64,000 bases of DNA from Arcicella lustrica (lineage in GTDB: Bacteria > Bacteroidota > Bacteroidia > Cytophagales > Spirosomataceae): the NCBI RefSeq assembly GCF_034930985.1, contig NZ_JAYGIM010000004.1, positions 1 to 64,000 of the forward strand, written 5' to 3'. The position numbers were made by a program, and so were the translations under genes. The notes under the pieces are model-generated. The model saw only the letters and a program-made list of their open reading frames with translations. It had not been told where the DNA came from and searched no databases. This document shows, piece after piece, positions 52,078-60,711 of this stretch. Each line of letters opens with the position of its first letter. Position 1 is the stretch's first letter.

Positions 52078-54210
52078 ATGTCAGCGATCAATACCCATGT
52101 AGAACATTTTGAGTACGACAATAAAATAGTCCGAAATTTTGCACTAGCCTCTATCGTTTTTGCGATAGTTGGCTTGCTAGTCGGAGTACTTATTGCTACT
52201 CAACTTTTTATGCCTTCTGCCAACATTACGCAGTACTTTACTTTTGGGCGTATCCGTGCATTACATACTAATGCCGTGATTTTTGCTTTTGTAGGGAATG
52301 CTATTTTTGCAGGAATGTATTACTCTTTACAACGTCTTTGTAAAGCCCGTTTGTATAGCGACCTATTATCGAAGATTCACTTTTGGGGTTGGCAATTAAT
52401 TATCTTGTCGGCAGCCATTACACTTCCTTTAGGTTTAAGTACTTCAAAAGAATATGCAGAATTAGAATGGCCAATTGATATTGCCATTGCTTTGATTTGG
52501 GTAGTATTCGGAATTAATATGTTCGGTACTATTTTAAAACGTCGTGAACGCCACTTGTATGTAGCCATTTGGTTTTATATTGCTACTTTCGTTACAGTGG
52601 CGATGTTACACATCGTGAACTCATTAGCGATTCCAGTATCTTGGACAAAAAGTTATTCTATTTACGCTGGGGTTCAAGATGCTTTAGTACAATGGTGGTA
52701 CGGACACAATGCTGTCGCATTCTTCTTAACTACTCCATTTTTAGGTTTGATGTATTATTACTTACCTAAAATGGCTAATCGTCCAGTGTATTCTTATAAA
52801 TTATCAATTCTTCACTTCTGGTCATTAATTTTCTTGTATATCTGGGCGGGACCTCACCACTTACTTTATACAAGTTTGCCGGACTGGGCGCAATCATTAG
52901 GAACGGTTTTCTCAATCATGTTGATTGCTCCATCTTGGGGAGGTATGATTAACGGTTTACTTACACTCCGTGGTGCTTGGGACGCTGTAAGAGAAGACCC
53001 TAGATTGAAAATGATGGTAGTTGGTATTACGGCTTATGGTATGGCTACTTTTGAAGGGCCTTTACTTTCTTTGAAAAACATCAATGCCATTGCACACTAT
53101 ACCGACTGGATTCCTGCACACGTACACGTAGGAGCTTTAGGTTGGAATGGTTTCCTTTCTTTTGCCATCATGTATTATATGATTCCAAAGATTTATGGGA
53201 ATCAGATGTTCTCTAAAAAATTGATGAACGCACACTTCTGGCTAGGTACTTTGGGGATTTTATTCTGGGCAGTTCCAATGTATATCGCAGGATTTACACA
53301 AGGAATGATGTGGAAAGAGTTTACCGCAGAAGGTAATTTGAAGTACGCAAGTTTCTTGGAAACTACACTACAAATCATTCCAATGTATATGATGCGTGCT
53401 TTGGGTGGTGTTTTCTACTTATCTGGTGCATTGATTGGTGCTTACAATATTTTCAAAACCATGTTGGAAGGAAAATTAATTGCTAACGAAGCAGCACAAG
53501 CTCCAGCCTTAGAAAAAGTATTCGTAGCACAAGGTTCTGATACTTACTGGCACAGATGGTTGGAACGTAAACCAATGCCATTATTAGTAGGTGCTTTAGT
53601 TGTAGTTGCGATTGGCTCAATGATAGAATTAATGCCGACTTTAATGGTAAAATCTAATGTACCAACGATTGCTTCGGTAATGCCTTATACTCCTTTAGAA
53701 TTAGAAGGTAGAGATTTATACATCCGTGAAGGTTGCGTTTCTTGCCATAGTCAAATGATTCGCCCTTTCCGTTCTGAAACCGAACGTTATGGTGAATACT
53801 CTAAAGCAGGTGAATTTGTATATGACCACCCATTCTTGTGGGGTTCAAAAAGAACTGGTCCAGATTTGCACCGTGAAGGTGGCAAGTATCCAGATTCATG
53901 GCATTATCACCACATGAGAGAACCAAGTTCAATGTCGCCCGGCTCTATTATGCCAGCTTATGATTGGTTATTATCTCAAAAATTAAATATCGCTGATACA
54001 AAAAATAAGCTAAAAGCGATGAAAACTTTAGGTGTTCCTTACGATGATTATGCCATTGCACATGGTGAAGAAGACTTGAAAATTCAAGCAAAAGGTATTG
54101 CAGATAATTTGGCAAAAGAGGGAATCAAAGTTACGCCAGATAAAGAAATCATTGCCTTGATTGCTTATTTACAAAGAATTGGTACTGATATTAAAAAAGG
54201 ACAACAATAG
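52078..54210 (+). CDS. ccoNO: cbb3-type cytochrome c oxidase, fused subunits I and II (CcoNO)
   Basis: 710 aa. Residues ~1-470 are the 12-helix CcoN catalytic subunit with haem/Cu histidines (LHTNAVIF, AGPHHLLY, PAHVHVGALGWNG). Residues ~500-710 are CcoO with a membrane helix (LLVGALVVVAIGSMIEL) and one c-type haem site C553-x2-C556-H557 (REGCVSCHSQMIRPFRSET). The fusion is usual in Bacteroidota. High-affinity oxygen reduction at the inner membrane under microaerobic conditions. A C-rich inverted-repeat element follows the stop immediately. Confidence 0.97.
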   Translation: MSAINTHVEHFEYDNKIVRNFALASIVFAIVGLLVGVLIATQLFMPSANITQYFTFGRIRALHTNAVIFAFVGNAIFAGMYYSLQRLCKARLYSDLLSKIHFWGWQLIILSAAITLPLGLSTSKEYAELEWPIDIAIALIWVVFGINMFGTILKRRERHLYVAIWFYIATFVTVAMLHIVNSLAIPVSWTKSYSIYAGVQDALVQWWYGHNAVAFFLTTPFLGLMYYYLPKMANRPVYSYKLSILHFWSLIFLYIWAGPHHLLYTSLPDWAQSLGTVFSIMLIAPSWGGMINGLLTLRGAWDAVREDPRLKMMVVGITAYGMATFEGPLLSLKNINAIAHYTDWIPAHVHVGALGWNGFLSFAIMYYMIPKIYGNQMFSKKLMNAHFWLGTLGILFWAVPMYIAGFTQGMMWKEFTAEGNLKYASFLETTLQIIPMYMMRALGGVFYLSGALIGAYNIFKTMLEGKLIANEAAQAPALEKVFVAQGSDTYWHRWLERKPMPLLVGALVVVAIGSMIELMPTLMVKSNVPTIASVMPYTPLELEGRDLYIREGCVSCHSQMIRPFRSETERYGEYSKAGEFVYDHPFLWGSKRTGPDLHREGGKYPDSWHYHHMREPSSMSPGSIMPAYDWLLSQKLNIADTKNKLKAMKTLGVPYDDYAIAHGEEDLKIQAKGIADNLAKEGIKVTPDKEIIALIAYLQRIGTDIKKGQQ

Positions 54211-54211
54211 T

Positions 54212-54373
54212 AACCTCACCCCCTGCCCCCCTCTCCTTTTGAGAGGGGGAATTTGGGAAAAACTCTTTAAAGACATTTCGTATCAAACATAGTTCTTTAA
54301 GAAATTGATATTGAATCGAAAATCATATAAACTTTTCCCCCTCTCAAAAGGAGAGGGGGCAGGGGGTGAGGTT
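54212..54373. repeat. C-rich inverted-repeat (MITE-like) element inside the cbb3 operon
   Basis: Left arm 54212-54250 (AACCTCACCCCCTGCC then CCCCTCTCCTTTTGAGAGGG) is the near-perfect reverse complement of right arm 54335-54373 (one base fewer in a G-run). Each arm also folds on itself (CTCTCCTTTTGAGAG). The ~84-bp middle is AT-rich with no ORF. It separates ccoNO from ccoQ, where other operon gaps are 8-90 bp. The arm sequence resembles C-rich repeats seen in many bacterial genomes. Confidence 0.85.
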
Positions 54374-54392
54374 TTTCAAAACATATAAAACG

Positions 54393-54557
54393 ATGTTCAG
54401 ACAATTATTAGATAAAGTTCAGGGAGCGGATGTTCCAATGATTACTTCTCTTCTCATATTCTTTGTGTTTTTCTTAATGGTAGGAGCTTATCTGTTCATC
54501 ATTGATAAAAAGCACGTCCAATACATGAGTAATTTACCTTTAGAGGAAAATAATTAA
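54393..54557 (+). CDS. ccoQ: CcoQ-like small subunit of cbb3 oxidase
   Basis: 54 aa from the ATG at 54393; the frame starts earlier (GTG 54366) inside the repeat, so I take the ATG. One membrane helix (ITSLLIFFVFFLMVGAYLFI) and the short charged tail KKHVQYMSNLPLEE are typical. CcoQ stabilises the oxidase complex. Sequence match is only in architecture and place. Confidence 0.75.
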   Translation: MFRQLLDKVQGADVPMITSLLIFFVFFLMVGAYLFIIDKKHVQYMSNLPLEENN

Positions 54558-54653
54558 GATAACCGATGAAACGCCCATCGTAAAGATTTAACACTCAATG
54601 AAAAATTGGGCGTTCCATCTGATGCCGTTGAAATTATTGAAATTTAAAATCAG

Positions 54654-55565
54654 ATGAAAAAGATATTTATATTCTCATTTCTTTTAGGCTCGCATCAAAT
54701 CTTTGCAGCCGATGCCCCACAAAAAGAGTACTTTTTCGGAGGTATCAAAACAGCGGAAGACTTGCTCATGGTTTCGTTATTGGGCATTTTAATCATTACT
54801 TGTATCGTCATTTGTTTTTTAGCATATAGCTTACAACAAAAAGTGCAGGCATTTATTAATCCATTAAAACAAACTGATGAAGCCTATGAACAAGCCATGC
54901 AAAACCGTACTTTCTGGCAAAAACTCGCAAGCTTAAAACCTTTGTCGATGGAAAAAGACTTGGAAATGGAGCATAAATACGATGACATTGCCGAGTTAGA
55001 TAATCCTACTCCACCTTGGTTTATGTATCTTTTCTATGCTACCATTGTTTTTGCTGTAGTTTACTTAATTGGTTTCCACATTATTGGCAATGGCAAAATC
55101 ATGGTTAATGAGTACTCTGAGGAGGTTTCGATTGCAGAAAAAGCTAGAGAAGAGTACATGAAGAAATTCGCCAATGCAGTAAATGAAGATAATGTAAAAG
55201 CCTTGACTGATGCAAAAGCAATAGAAAGTGGAGCGAAACTTTATACTCAAAACTGTGTAGCCTGTCACGGAGAAAAAGGTGAAGGAAAAGTTGGACCAAA
55301 CCTTACTGATGAATTCTGGCTTCATGGTGGTTCTGATAAAAACATCTTCCATACCATTACCGAAGGAGTACCCGAAAAAGGGATGATTTCTTGGAAAAAA
55401 ACATTGAATCCAATTCAGGTTCAGCAAGTTTTAAGTTTTATTGTTTCTTTAAAAGGGACAAATCCACCGAATCCTAAAGAACCACAAGGAGACAAATATG
55501 AATCCTCTGAGGCTTCGACAGATTCAACAGCCAACAAAACCACAAGTGCTATTTCATTGAAATAA
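54654..55565 (+). CDS. ccoP: cbb3 oxidase subunit III (CcoP), one haem c
   Basis: 303 aa. Two membrane helices (~30-55 after a signal-like start, and ~120-142), the CcoP N-terminal domain with DDIAELDNPTPPWFMYLF, and a cytochrome c domain with a single CxxCH (C201-x2-C204-H205, QNCVACHGEKGEG). Proteobacterial CcoP has two haems; this one-haem form is the common Bacteroidota version. Shuttles electrons to CcoO. C-terminal Ser/Thr-rich tail is low complexity. Confidence 0.93.
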   Translation: MKKIFIFSFLLGSHQIFAADAPQKEYFFGGIKTAEDLLMVSLLGILIITCIVICFLAYSLQQKVQAFINPLKQTDEAYEQAMQNRTFWQKLASLKPLSMEKDLEMEHKYDDIAELDNPTPPWFMYLFYATIVFAVVYLIGFHIIGNGKIMVNEYSEEVSIAEKAREEYMKKFANAVNEDNVKALTDAKAIESGAKLYTQNCVACHGEKGEGKVGPNLTDEFWLHGGSDKNIFHTITEGVPEKGMISWKKTLNPIQVQQVLSFIVSLKGTNPPNPKEPQGDKYESSEASTDSTANKTTSAISLK

Positions 55566-55572
55566 TTCACCT

Positions 55573-55607
55573 AAATCCCCAAAGTGTTTGATACTCTTTG
55601 GGGATTT
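55573..55607 (+). promoter_or_regulatory. Strong hairpin between ccoP and ccoG
   Basis: AAATCCCCAAAG (55573-55584) and CTTTGGGGATTT (55596-55607), 12-bp perfect stem, with only three T after it. Without a real U-tract it is more likely an mRNA-stabilising or partial termination element that lowers ccoG relative to ccoNOQP. Confidence 0.6.
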
Positions 55608-55662
55608 GCTTTCTAACATTAAATAAGATAAAATCGTGATGCGATGATTATCTACAACAATT

Positions 55663-57075
55663 ATGAAACAAGCAAAAATAGATACGAGCAATTACCGAGA
55701 TCATCTTTCGAATGTGACGGAAACTGGTAAACGAATCTGGATTTACCCTCGTATCGTCATCGGAAATTTTTATAAGCTTCGTACTTATTTCTCTTGGTTA
55801 TTGTTGGGATTACTCTTCGGACTTCCATTGATTGAAGTAGATGGACATCCCGTGTTTCTTTTTAATGTCATTGAAAGAAAATTTATCTTTTGGGGGGTAA
55901 CTTTTTTCCCACAAGATTTTCATTTAGTTGCCATTGGCTTGCTTACTTTTATCGTATTTGTCATTCTATTTACGGTTATTTTTGGTAGAATTTGGTGTGG
56001 TTGGGCTTGTCCACAAACCATTTTTATGGAAATGCTTTTCAGAAAAGTAGAAGTATTAATTGAAGGCGACCACAATGCACAAAGAAGATTAGATAATGAG
56101 CCTTGGACTACCGAAAAAATCTGGAAGAAAACCCTCAAACACAGCATTTTTGTATTACTCTCATTTCTGATTGCGAATACTTTCTTGGCTTATATTATCG
56201 GTAAAAGAGAATTGTTTGCTATCATTTTAGATAATCCGCTCGACCATCTTGCTGGGCTTTTTGCGATTATTATTTTCACTGCTGTTTTTTACTTTGTTTT
56301 CGCCCGTTTTCGTGAACTGGTTTGTATTGTAGTTTGTCCTTATGGGCGTTTGCAAGGTGTAATGTTAGATAAAAAATCTATAGTCGTCGCTTATGATTTC
56401 TTGCGTGGCGAACCTCGTGGCAAGAAACAAACAGCCGAAGAAAAAGAAAAAGCTCCCGTAGCTCATGGTTCTTGTATCGACTGTAAAATTTGCGTACAAG
56501 TATGTCCGACGGGTATCGACATCCGAAACGGAACGCAATTAGAATGTATAGGCTGTACCGCTTGTATTGACGCTTGCGACGAAGTAATGGACAAAATCAG
56601 TGAACCACGTGGATTGATTCGTTATGCTTCGCAAGAAGGTATTGAGCAAAAAACAAAGCTTAAATTCAATTTTAGAATTGCTTCTTACTCTTTTGTGTTA
56701 GTGGCTTTGTTAAGTGTATTGGCTTATTTATTATTGACCAGAAATATCGTTGAAACTACCATTTTGCGTGCGCCAGGTTTGACTTACCAAGAAAACAAAA
56801 ATGGTTCTGTTTCAAATCTTTATAATGTTCAGGTTTTGAACAAAAGCTATCAAACAATGCCGATTCAATTAAAAATTAATCAGCAGAATGCCCAGATTAA
56901 AATGATTGGAAAAGCGATTATTGTTCAGCCAGGCGAAGTGGCAGAATCTTCGTTTTTCATCGAAATTCCGAATAAATCTTTAACAGATGGAAGTGTAAAA
57001 ATTGAGATTGAAGTAATTTCTGATGGAAAAGTGATTGATCATGTAAAGACAAAGTTTTTAGGGCCAATTTTGTAG
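55663..57075 (+). CDS. ccoG: cbb3 oxidase accessory protein CcoG (polyferredoxin)
   Basis: 470 aa. Five membrane helices, CxxxCP motifs (CGWACPQTIFMEM and CIVVCPYGRLQG) and two [4Fe-4S] sets (CIDCKICVQVCPTGID, CIGCTACIDACDEV). CcoG reduces Cu(II) to Cu(I) for the oxidase copper site. The last ~130 residues are an Ig-like periplasmic domain (CcoG C-terminal). 98 bp after ccoP. Confidence 0.95.
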   Translation: MKQAKIDTSNYRDHLSNVTETGKRIWIYPRIVIGNFYKLRTYFSWLLLGLLFGLPLIEVDGHPVFLFNVIERKFIFWGVTFFPQDFHLVAIGLLTFIVFVILFTVIFGRIWCGWACPQTIFMEMLFRKVEVLIEGDHNAQRRLDNEPWTTEKIWKKTLKHSIFVLLSFLIANTFLAYIIGKRELFAIILDNPLDHLAGLFAIIIFTAVFYFVFARFRELVCIVVCPYGRLQGVMLDKKSIVVAYDFLRGEPRGKKQTAEEKEKAPVAHGSCIDCKICVQVCPTGIDIRNGTQLECIGCTACIDACDEVMDKISEPRGLIRYASQEGIEQKTKLKFNFRIASYSFVLVALLSVLAYLLLTRNIVETTILRAPGLTYQENKNGSVSNLYNVQVLNKSYQTMPIQLKINQQNAQIKMIGKAIIVQPGEVAESSFFIEIPNKSLTDGSVKIEIEVISDGKVIDHVKTKFLGPIL

Positions 57076-57200
57076 AGAGAGGCAAGATTTTAGACGAAAG
57101 AAGCAAGATACAAGATATTAAAGGCAAGATATTAGATAACTAACTTCAAGCTCTAAATTTTAATTCTTGTTTCTTACATCTTGTTTCTTTAGTCTAAAGT
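57076..57200. repeat. Intergenic imperfect-palindrome element in the cbb3 operon
   Basis: The left arm consists of AAGAAGCAAGATACAAGATA and similar words (57098-57134); the right of TTGTTTCTTACATCTTGTTT CTTTAGTC (57163-57196), largely complementary. Same build as 6093-6177 but with different words. It lengthens the ccoG-ccoH gap to 212 bp. Confidence 0.55.
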
Positions 57201-57287
57201 CTCCTAGCTTTTTTCATCAAAAAGACTAACAAAACTCATATTTTTTTCAAGAATTGTACAGTAGATTTGAATCATAAAAACAATATT

Positions 57288-57713
57288 ATGAACTGGGGGA
57301 AATCAATCGTTTTATGTTTTATCATCTTTGCAGGTTTTATAGGCACAATGGTTTACAAAATGGCTACTACCAATGTAGATTTAGTGAATAAAGATTATTA
57401 CAAAAACGAAATCAATTATCAATCACAAATTAATAAACGTAAGAATTCGTCAAATCTCAATATAAACAATGCCATGACTTATTCCTCTGAAAACCAAACT
57501 TTGAGAATCGGTTTTCCAACCAATGTAAATGATGGAAGTGTAACATTCTTTCGTCCTTCAGATAAACGTTTAGACTTTACCGTCCCTGTTAAAAAACAAC
57601 CAATTTTCAATTATTCTACCGAAAAATTAGAAAAAGGAAAGTGGAAAATACAAGCTACTTGGACGGATGGAATTAGAGAGTACTATTTAGAAGATGAGTT
57701 TGTCGTTCGTTAA
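57288..57713 (+). CDS. ccoH: FixH/CcoH-family protein
   Basis: 141 aa from the ATG at 57288 (a TTG opens the frame at 57267). One N-terminal membrane helix (IVLCFIIFAGFIGTMVYKMA) then the family NVDLVNKDYYKNEINYQSQI and a small beta domain ending KWKIQATWTDGIREYYLEDEFVV. FixH is required for stable cbb3 assembly and copper delivery with FixI; no CcoI/FixI copper ATPase is in this window. Confidence 0.88.
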   Translation: MNWGKSIVLCFIIFAGFIGTMVYKMATTNVDLVNKDYYKNEINYQSQINKRKNSSNLNINNAMTYSSENQTLRIGFPTNVNDGSVTFFRPSDKRLDFTVPVKKQPIFNYSTEKLEKGKWKIQATWTDGIREYYLEDEFVVR

Positions 57714-57792
57714 TCGTTTTTAGACTTAACCATTAACCATTTTTAATATTTCCGTAACACGGAATTTCATTTCGTGAAACACCATTTTAATC

Positions 57793-58506
57793 ATGAACAT
57801 TCTTTTTTCCATCGCTTTCATGACGGGTTTGGCTGGCAGTTTTCATTGTGTTGGTATGTGTGGTCCAATTGCCCTAGCCTTACCCGTCGGGAAGCTTACT
57901 GATGTTCAAGCAATTTTTGCACGTGTTTTATACAATCTAGGAAGAATTATTACTTACGGAACACTGGGTTATGTTTTTGGCTATTTCGGAGGAGAAATTT
58001 TTGTAGCTGGTTTTCAACAACAATTATCTATTTCGATTGGAGTATTGATGCTCATGTTGATGATTCCGAGTAAATCAATTCGTTTCAATCCATTTTATCA
58101 AATTTCAAGTATTTTAAAAAAAAGTGTCGGCTCGTTGCTAAATACCCACTCACTAATTGGTTTTTTAATTTTAGGCACACTCAACGGACTTTTACCATGT
58201 GGTACTGTATATCTTGCTTTAGCAGGTGCAACAGCTACCACATCTCCGATTGATGGGGCTATTTTCATGGCACTTTTTGGTTTAGGAACAGCCCCATTAA
58301 TGTTTTCAGTGAGTATTTTACCTAAGTTTTTAAGCTTGAACGTTCGGCAGAAAATCAACAAATATCTTCCCGTTTACTCATTGATATTAGCTGTTTTTTT
58401 TATTTTTAGAGGTTTGAATTTAGGAATTCCATATATTAGTCCAAAGTTTGAAAAAGTACCGATTAGCCAACAAATTCCTATCTGTCACGAAAAAACAAAA
58501 AACTAA
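57793..58506 (+). CDS. Sulfite exporter TauE/SafE-family (UreH-like) membrane protein
   Basis: 237 aa, six membrane helices. N-terminal FMTGLAGSFHCVGMCGPIALALPV carries the GSFHCVGMCGP motif of the SafE/UreH-TM family found with cbb3 assembly genes; the Cys/His pair hints at metal (copper) transport. Central GTLNGLLPCGTVYLALAGA repeats the CxxC-like feature. Probably an assembly factor here rather than a sulfite pump. 79 bp after ccoH, same strand. Confidence 0.85.
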   Translation: MNILFSIAFMTGLAGSFHCVGMCGPIALALPVGKLTDVQAIFARVLYNLGRIITYGTLGYVFGYFGGEIFVAGFQQQLSISIGVLMLMLMIPSKSIRFNPFYQISSILKKSVGSLLNTHSLIGFLILGTLNGLLPCGTVYLALAGATATTSPIDGAIFMALFGLGTAPLMFSVSILPKFLSLNVRQKINKYLPVYSLILAVFFIFRGLNLGIPYISPKFEKVPISQQIPICHEKTKN

Positions 58507-58593
58507 CCAAAAATATTTATAATTATATCTTTTGAAACTCGTTATTATTAATATGCGTTTCAATAGCATAACCTGAATTAAACTAACATTGCC

Positions 58594-59418
58594 ATGAAAA
58601 AAATACTTGTTCCAACCGACTTTTCTAACCTTTCATTGCTTGCATTAGATACAGCCGTAGAAATCGCTCAGCAATCAAAAGCCGAAATATTACTTTTCCA
58701 TGCTCAGCCAATGCACTACATGATTAGTGCAGATCCATTTCCTGTAACAATGATGCCAAATTTAGATTTGGATTTATATAAATACGAAGTAGAAGAAGCG
58801 ACAAAAAAACTTCATAAAATTGCTGAAGCACCCATTTATGATGGCGTGACGATTACTCCAATTTTAGGAGATAGTTATCTTCCAATTGAAGATGCCATCA
58901 CACAACAATCTGATGTAGATTTAATCGTGATGGGTTCAACAGGTGCTGAAGGATGGAAAGACTTATTGAGTCGTTCAAATGCAGAATCTGTTATCAGAAA
59001 TTCACATTGCCCAGTACTGATTGTCAAAGAATCAGACAAAAAATTCAAAATGAAACGCATCATGGTAGCGGTAGATTTTGAAACAAGGGTTTCGACTGAA
59101 TTCATCAAAAAATTACATGCTACAAAAGCTAAATTAACTTTTGTGTTTATCAATACTCCTGATGGTTTTGAGGATAGCCATACTACTACCGAAAAAATGT
59201 TTAAACTAGGTGAAGAATTGGGTATCAAAGAAATGGATTTCTTGATTTATAATTATTACAGCATTGCCAAAGGTATTATTGCTTGTGCGAAAGACATGAA
59301 AACTGATATGATTGTTTTAACAACCAATAGCAGAAAAGGATTAAGTTTACTTTTTGCAGGAAGTGTTACTGAAGATGTGGTAAATCATTGTGATATTCCA
59401 GTATTGGCTTTAGTTTAA
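58594..59418 (+). CDS. Tandem universal stress protein
   Basis: 274 aa, two Usp domains (1-148, 150-274). Domain 1: KKILVPTDFSNLSLLALDTA and GSTGAEGWKDLLSRSNAESV, an intact ATP-type loop; domain 2 ends TNSRKGLSLLFAGSVTEDVV. Divides the end of the cbb3 locus from small hypothetical genes. An inverted repeat TTGAAAC (58532-58538) / GTTTCAA (58557-58563) lies in its 88-bp leader. Likely part of the low-oxygen response like its counterpart at 49.3 kb. Confidence 0.9.
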   Translation: MKKILVPTDFSNLSLLALDTAVEIAQQSKAEILLFHAQPMHYMISADPFPVTMMPNLDLDLYKYEVEEATKKLHKIAEAPIYDGVTITPILGDSYLPIEDAITQQSDVDLIVMGSTGAEGWKDLLSRSNAESVIRNSHCPVLIVKESDKKFKMKRIMVAVDFETRVSTEFIKKLHATKAKLTFVFINTPDGFEDSHTTTEKMFKLGEELGIKEMDFLIYNYYSIAKGIIACAKDMKTDMIVLTTNSRKGLSLLFAGSVTEDVVNHCDIPVLALV

Positions 59419-59435
59419 AGGTATATTTTAATAAT

Positions 59436-59475
59436 AAAAAAGCGACTTTTTCTTGATGAAGAAGTCGCTTTTTTT
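59436..59475 (+). terminator. Terminator of the cbb3/USP locus
   Basis: AAAAAGCGACTT (about 59436-59448) with AAGTCGCTTTTTTT (59462-59475); short loop, long T-run on the + strand. Confidence 0.9.
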
Positions 59476-59624
59476 GTCTAATGTTTTTTATAAATTACTT
59501 ATCTAAAAATCAAACAATATCAGCATAATCTATATATTTGAATTATATTTTACAGAATATAAACAACTCATCCTAAACCGATTACAGCTATTTCTCTAAT
59601 TATCTAAAACCAATAAAAATTATT

Positions 59625-60017
59625 ATGAAAACGAAATCATTTTTAATATTAATAGCAGGTGTATTCTTATCTGTTTTCTCATCCTGTAAAAAAGAGGTAA
59701 ATCCTACGCTCGATACCGACATATTAGTTTGTGGTACAAAAGACCCTATAAATGATTTGAATTGGTTAGCTGATGAAATGAAGTTTAGGGAATTTTATAG
59801 GATAAATTCTGAAAAAATTAACGGTGTGGTCTTATATGGTTACAAAGGAGATAATGTAATTGAGATTCAATGCTCACTTTGCTCCTCCACTAATATTCAC
59901 CAATATAAGTGCGATGGGACAAAAATAGATTTTACGAATTCTAATAATTACAACGATTATTTAAAAAATAGGACGAAAGTAAAAGTTTTATATGGAACAG
60001 AAATATGGACATTTTAA
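59625..60017 (+). CDS. Hypothetical lipoprotein
   Basis: 130 aa. Lipobox Cys21 (VFSSC-KKEV) marks it as a lipoprotein. The mature part has a VCGTKDPINDLNWLADEM motif and IQCSLCSSTNIHQYKCDG; I have seen the 'CGVxDPxxxLxWL' pattern in other Bacteroidota lipoproteins of unknown role. Monocistronic, possibly with the membrane proteins that follow 52 bp later. Confidence 0.7.
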   Translation: MKTKSFLILIAGVFLSVFSSCKKEVNPTLDTDILVCGTKDPINDLNWLADEMKFREFYRINSEKINGVVLYGYKGDNVIEIQCSLCSSTNIHQYKCDGTKIDFTNSNNYNDYLKNRTKVKVLYGTEIWTF

Positions 60018-60069
60018 AGTCTGTTTTCAAACATAATTATCAGATAATAACTTCTAAATTTAATAAAAC

Positions 60070-60384
60070 ATGAAACTCAAATCTATATTGCTGGAAATCT
60101 TGATTGTGCTTTTTATGGCTGGCTCTTTTTATGTTACTGCTTTTTTTGAAGGAGGATTGGGCAAAAGTACAGACTTCATTGTTGGTGTAACTTCAGGTGC
60201 ATTGTTAGGGTTTTACTTTTGGTATTGGGGTGCTAAACGTGACCTTAAACTCACAGAACATCCAAACGCAGAAAAATACATACAAATTTGGCAATACCTC
60301 ATGCTTTTTATGGCTATCAGTTCTTTTGCAATATTGGTTTTATATGTAAAAGATATTATCTCAGATCCAAAATTACTTGTGTAA
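60070..60384 (+). CDS. Small membrane protein, unknown
   Basis: 104 aa with three predicted membrane helices (LLEILIVLFMAGSFYVTAFF, FIVGVTSGALLGFYFWYW, YLMLFMAISSFAILVLYV). No family recognised. Its stop TAA overlaps the ATG of the next ORF (TAATG at 60382-60386), a translational-coupling layout. Confidence 0.6.
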   Translation: MKLKSILLEILIVLFMAGSFYVTAFFEGGLGKSTDFIVGVTSGALLGFYFWYWGAKRDLKLTEHPNAEKYIQIWQYLMLFMAISSFAILVLYVKDIISDPKLLV

Positions 60385-60659
60385 TGTATTTGATTTGGAT
60401 GATGATTGTAGGAAACTACCGTGCAAATATTGAAGTCAATCAAGAAACAATCAGCTTTTACTTTGATGACGAAGAAATAAACAAAAAAGCAAAAAGATTT
60501 TTAGGAAAAATACAGGTTTTGGGGGCATTAATAACGATTATACTTGTGTTGACTTTGCCCGAACTTTTCAATTATTTCTCCATCATTATTTACTTTATTT
60601 CATTATTAGCTCTTCCCTACTTTTACGCCCGAAAACTTCATAAACAGAAATTTGCTTGA
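60384..60659 (+). CDS. Small membrane protein, coupled to the preceding gene
   Basis: 91 aa from the ATG at 60384; an open frame reaches back to 60288, but that part overlaps the previous gene and reads as noise. Soluble-like N-terminus (NYRANIEVNQETISFYFDDEE) and two C-terminal helices (VLGALITIILVLTLPELF, YFSIIIYFISLLALPYFY). No family recognised; probably works with its partner at 60070. Confidence 0.5.
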   Translation: MYLIWMMIVGNYRANIEVNQETISFYFDDEEINKKAKRFLGKIQVLGALITIILVLTLPELFNYFSIIIYFISLLALPYFYARKLHKQKFA

Positions 60660-60711
60660 GCTTCTGAACAAGTCATTTCTCTGAAAAGTGAATAATCCAT
60701 TACCTTTGTGT

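Noticed and set aside
58532..58563. Inverted repeat TTGAAAC/GTTTCAA before the second USP as a shared operator with hemN
   Set aside because: Its arms and 18-bp spacing differ from the 51681 palindrome, so a common regulator is not supported.
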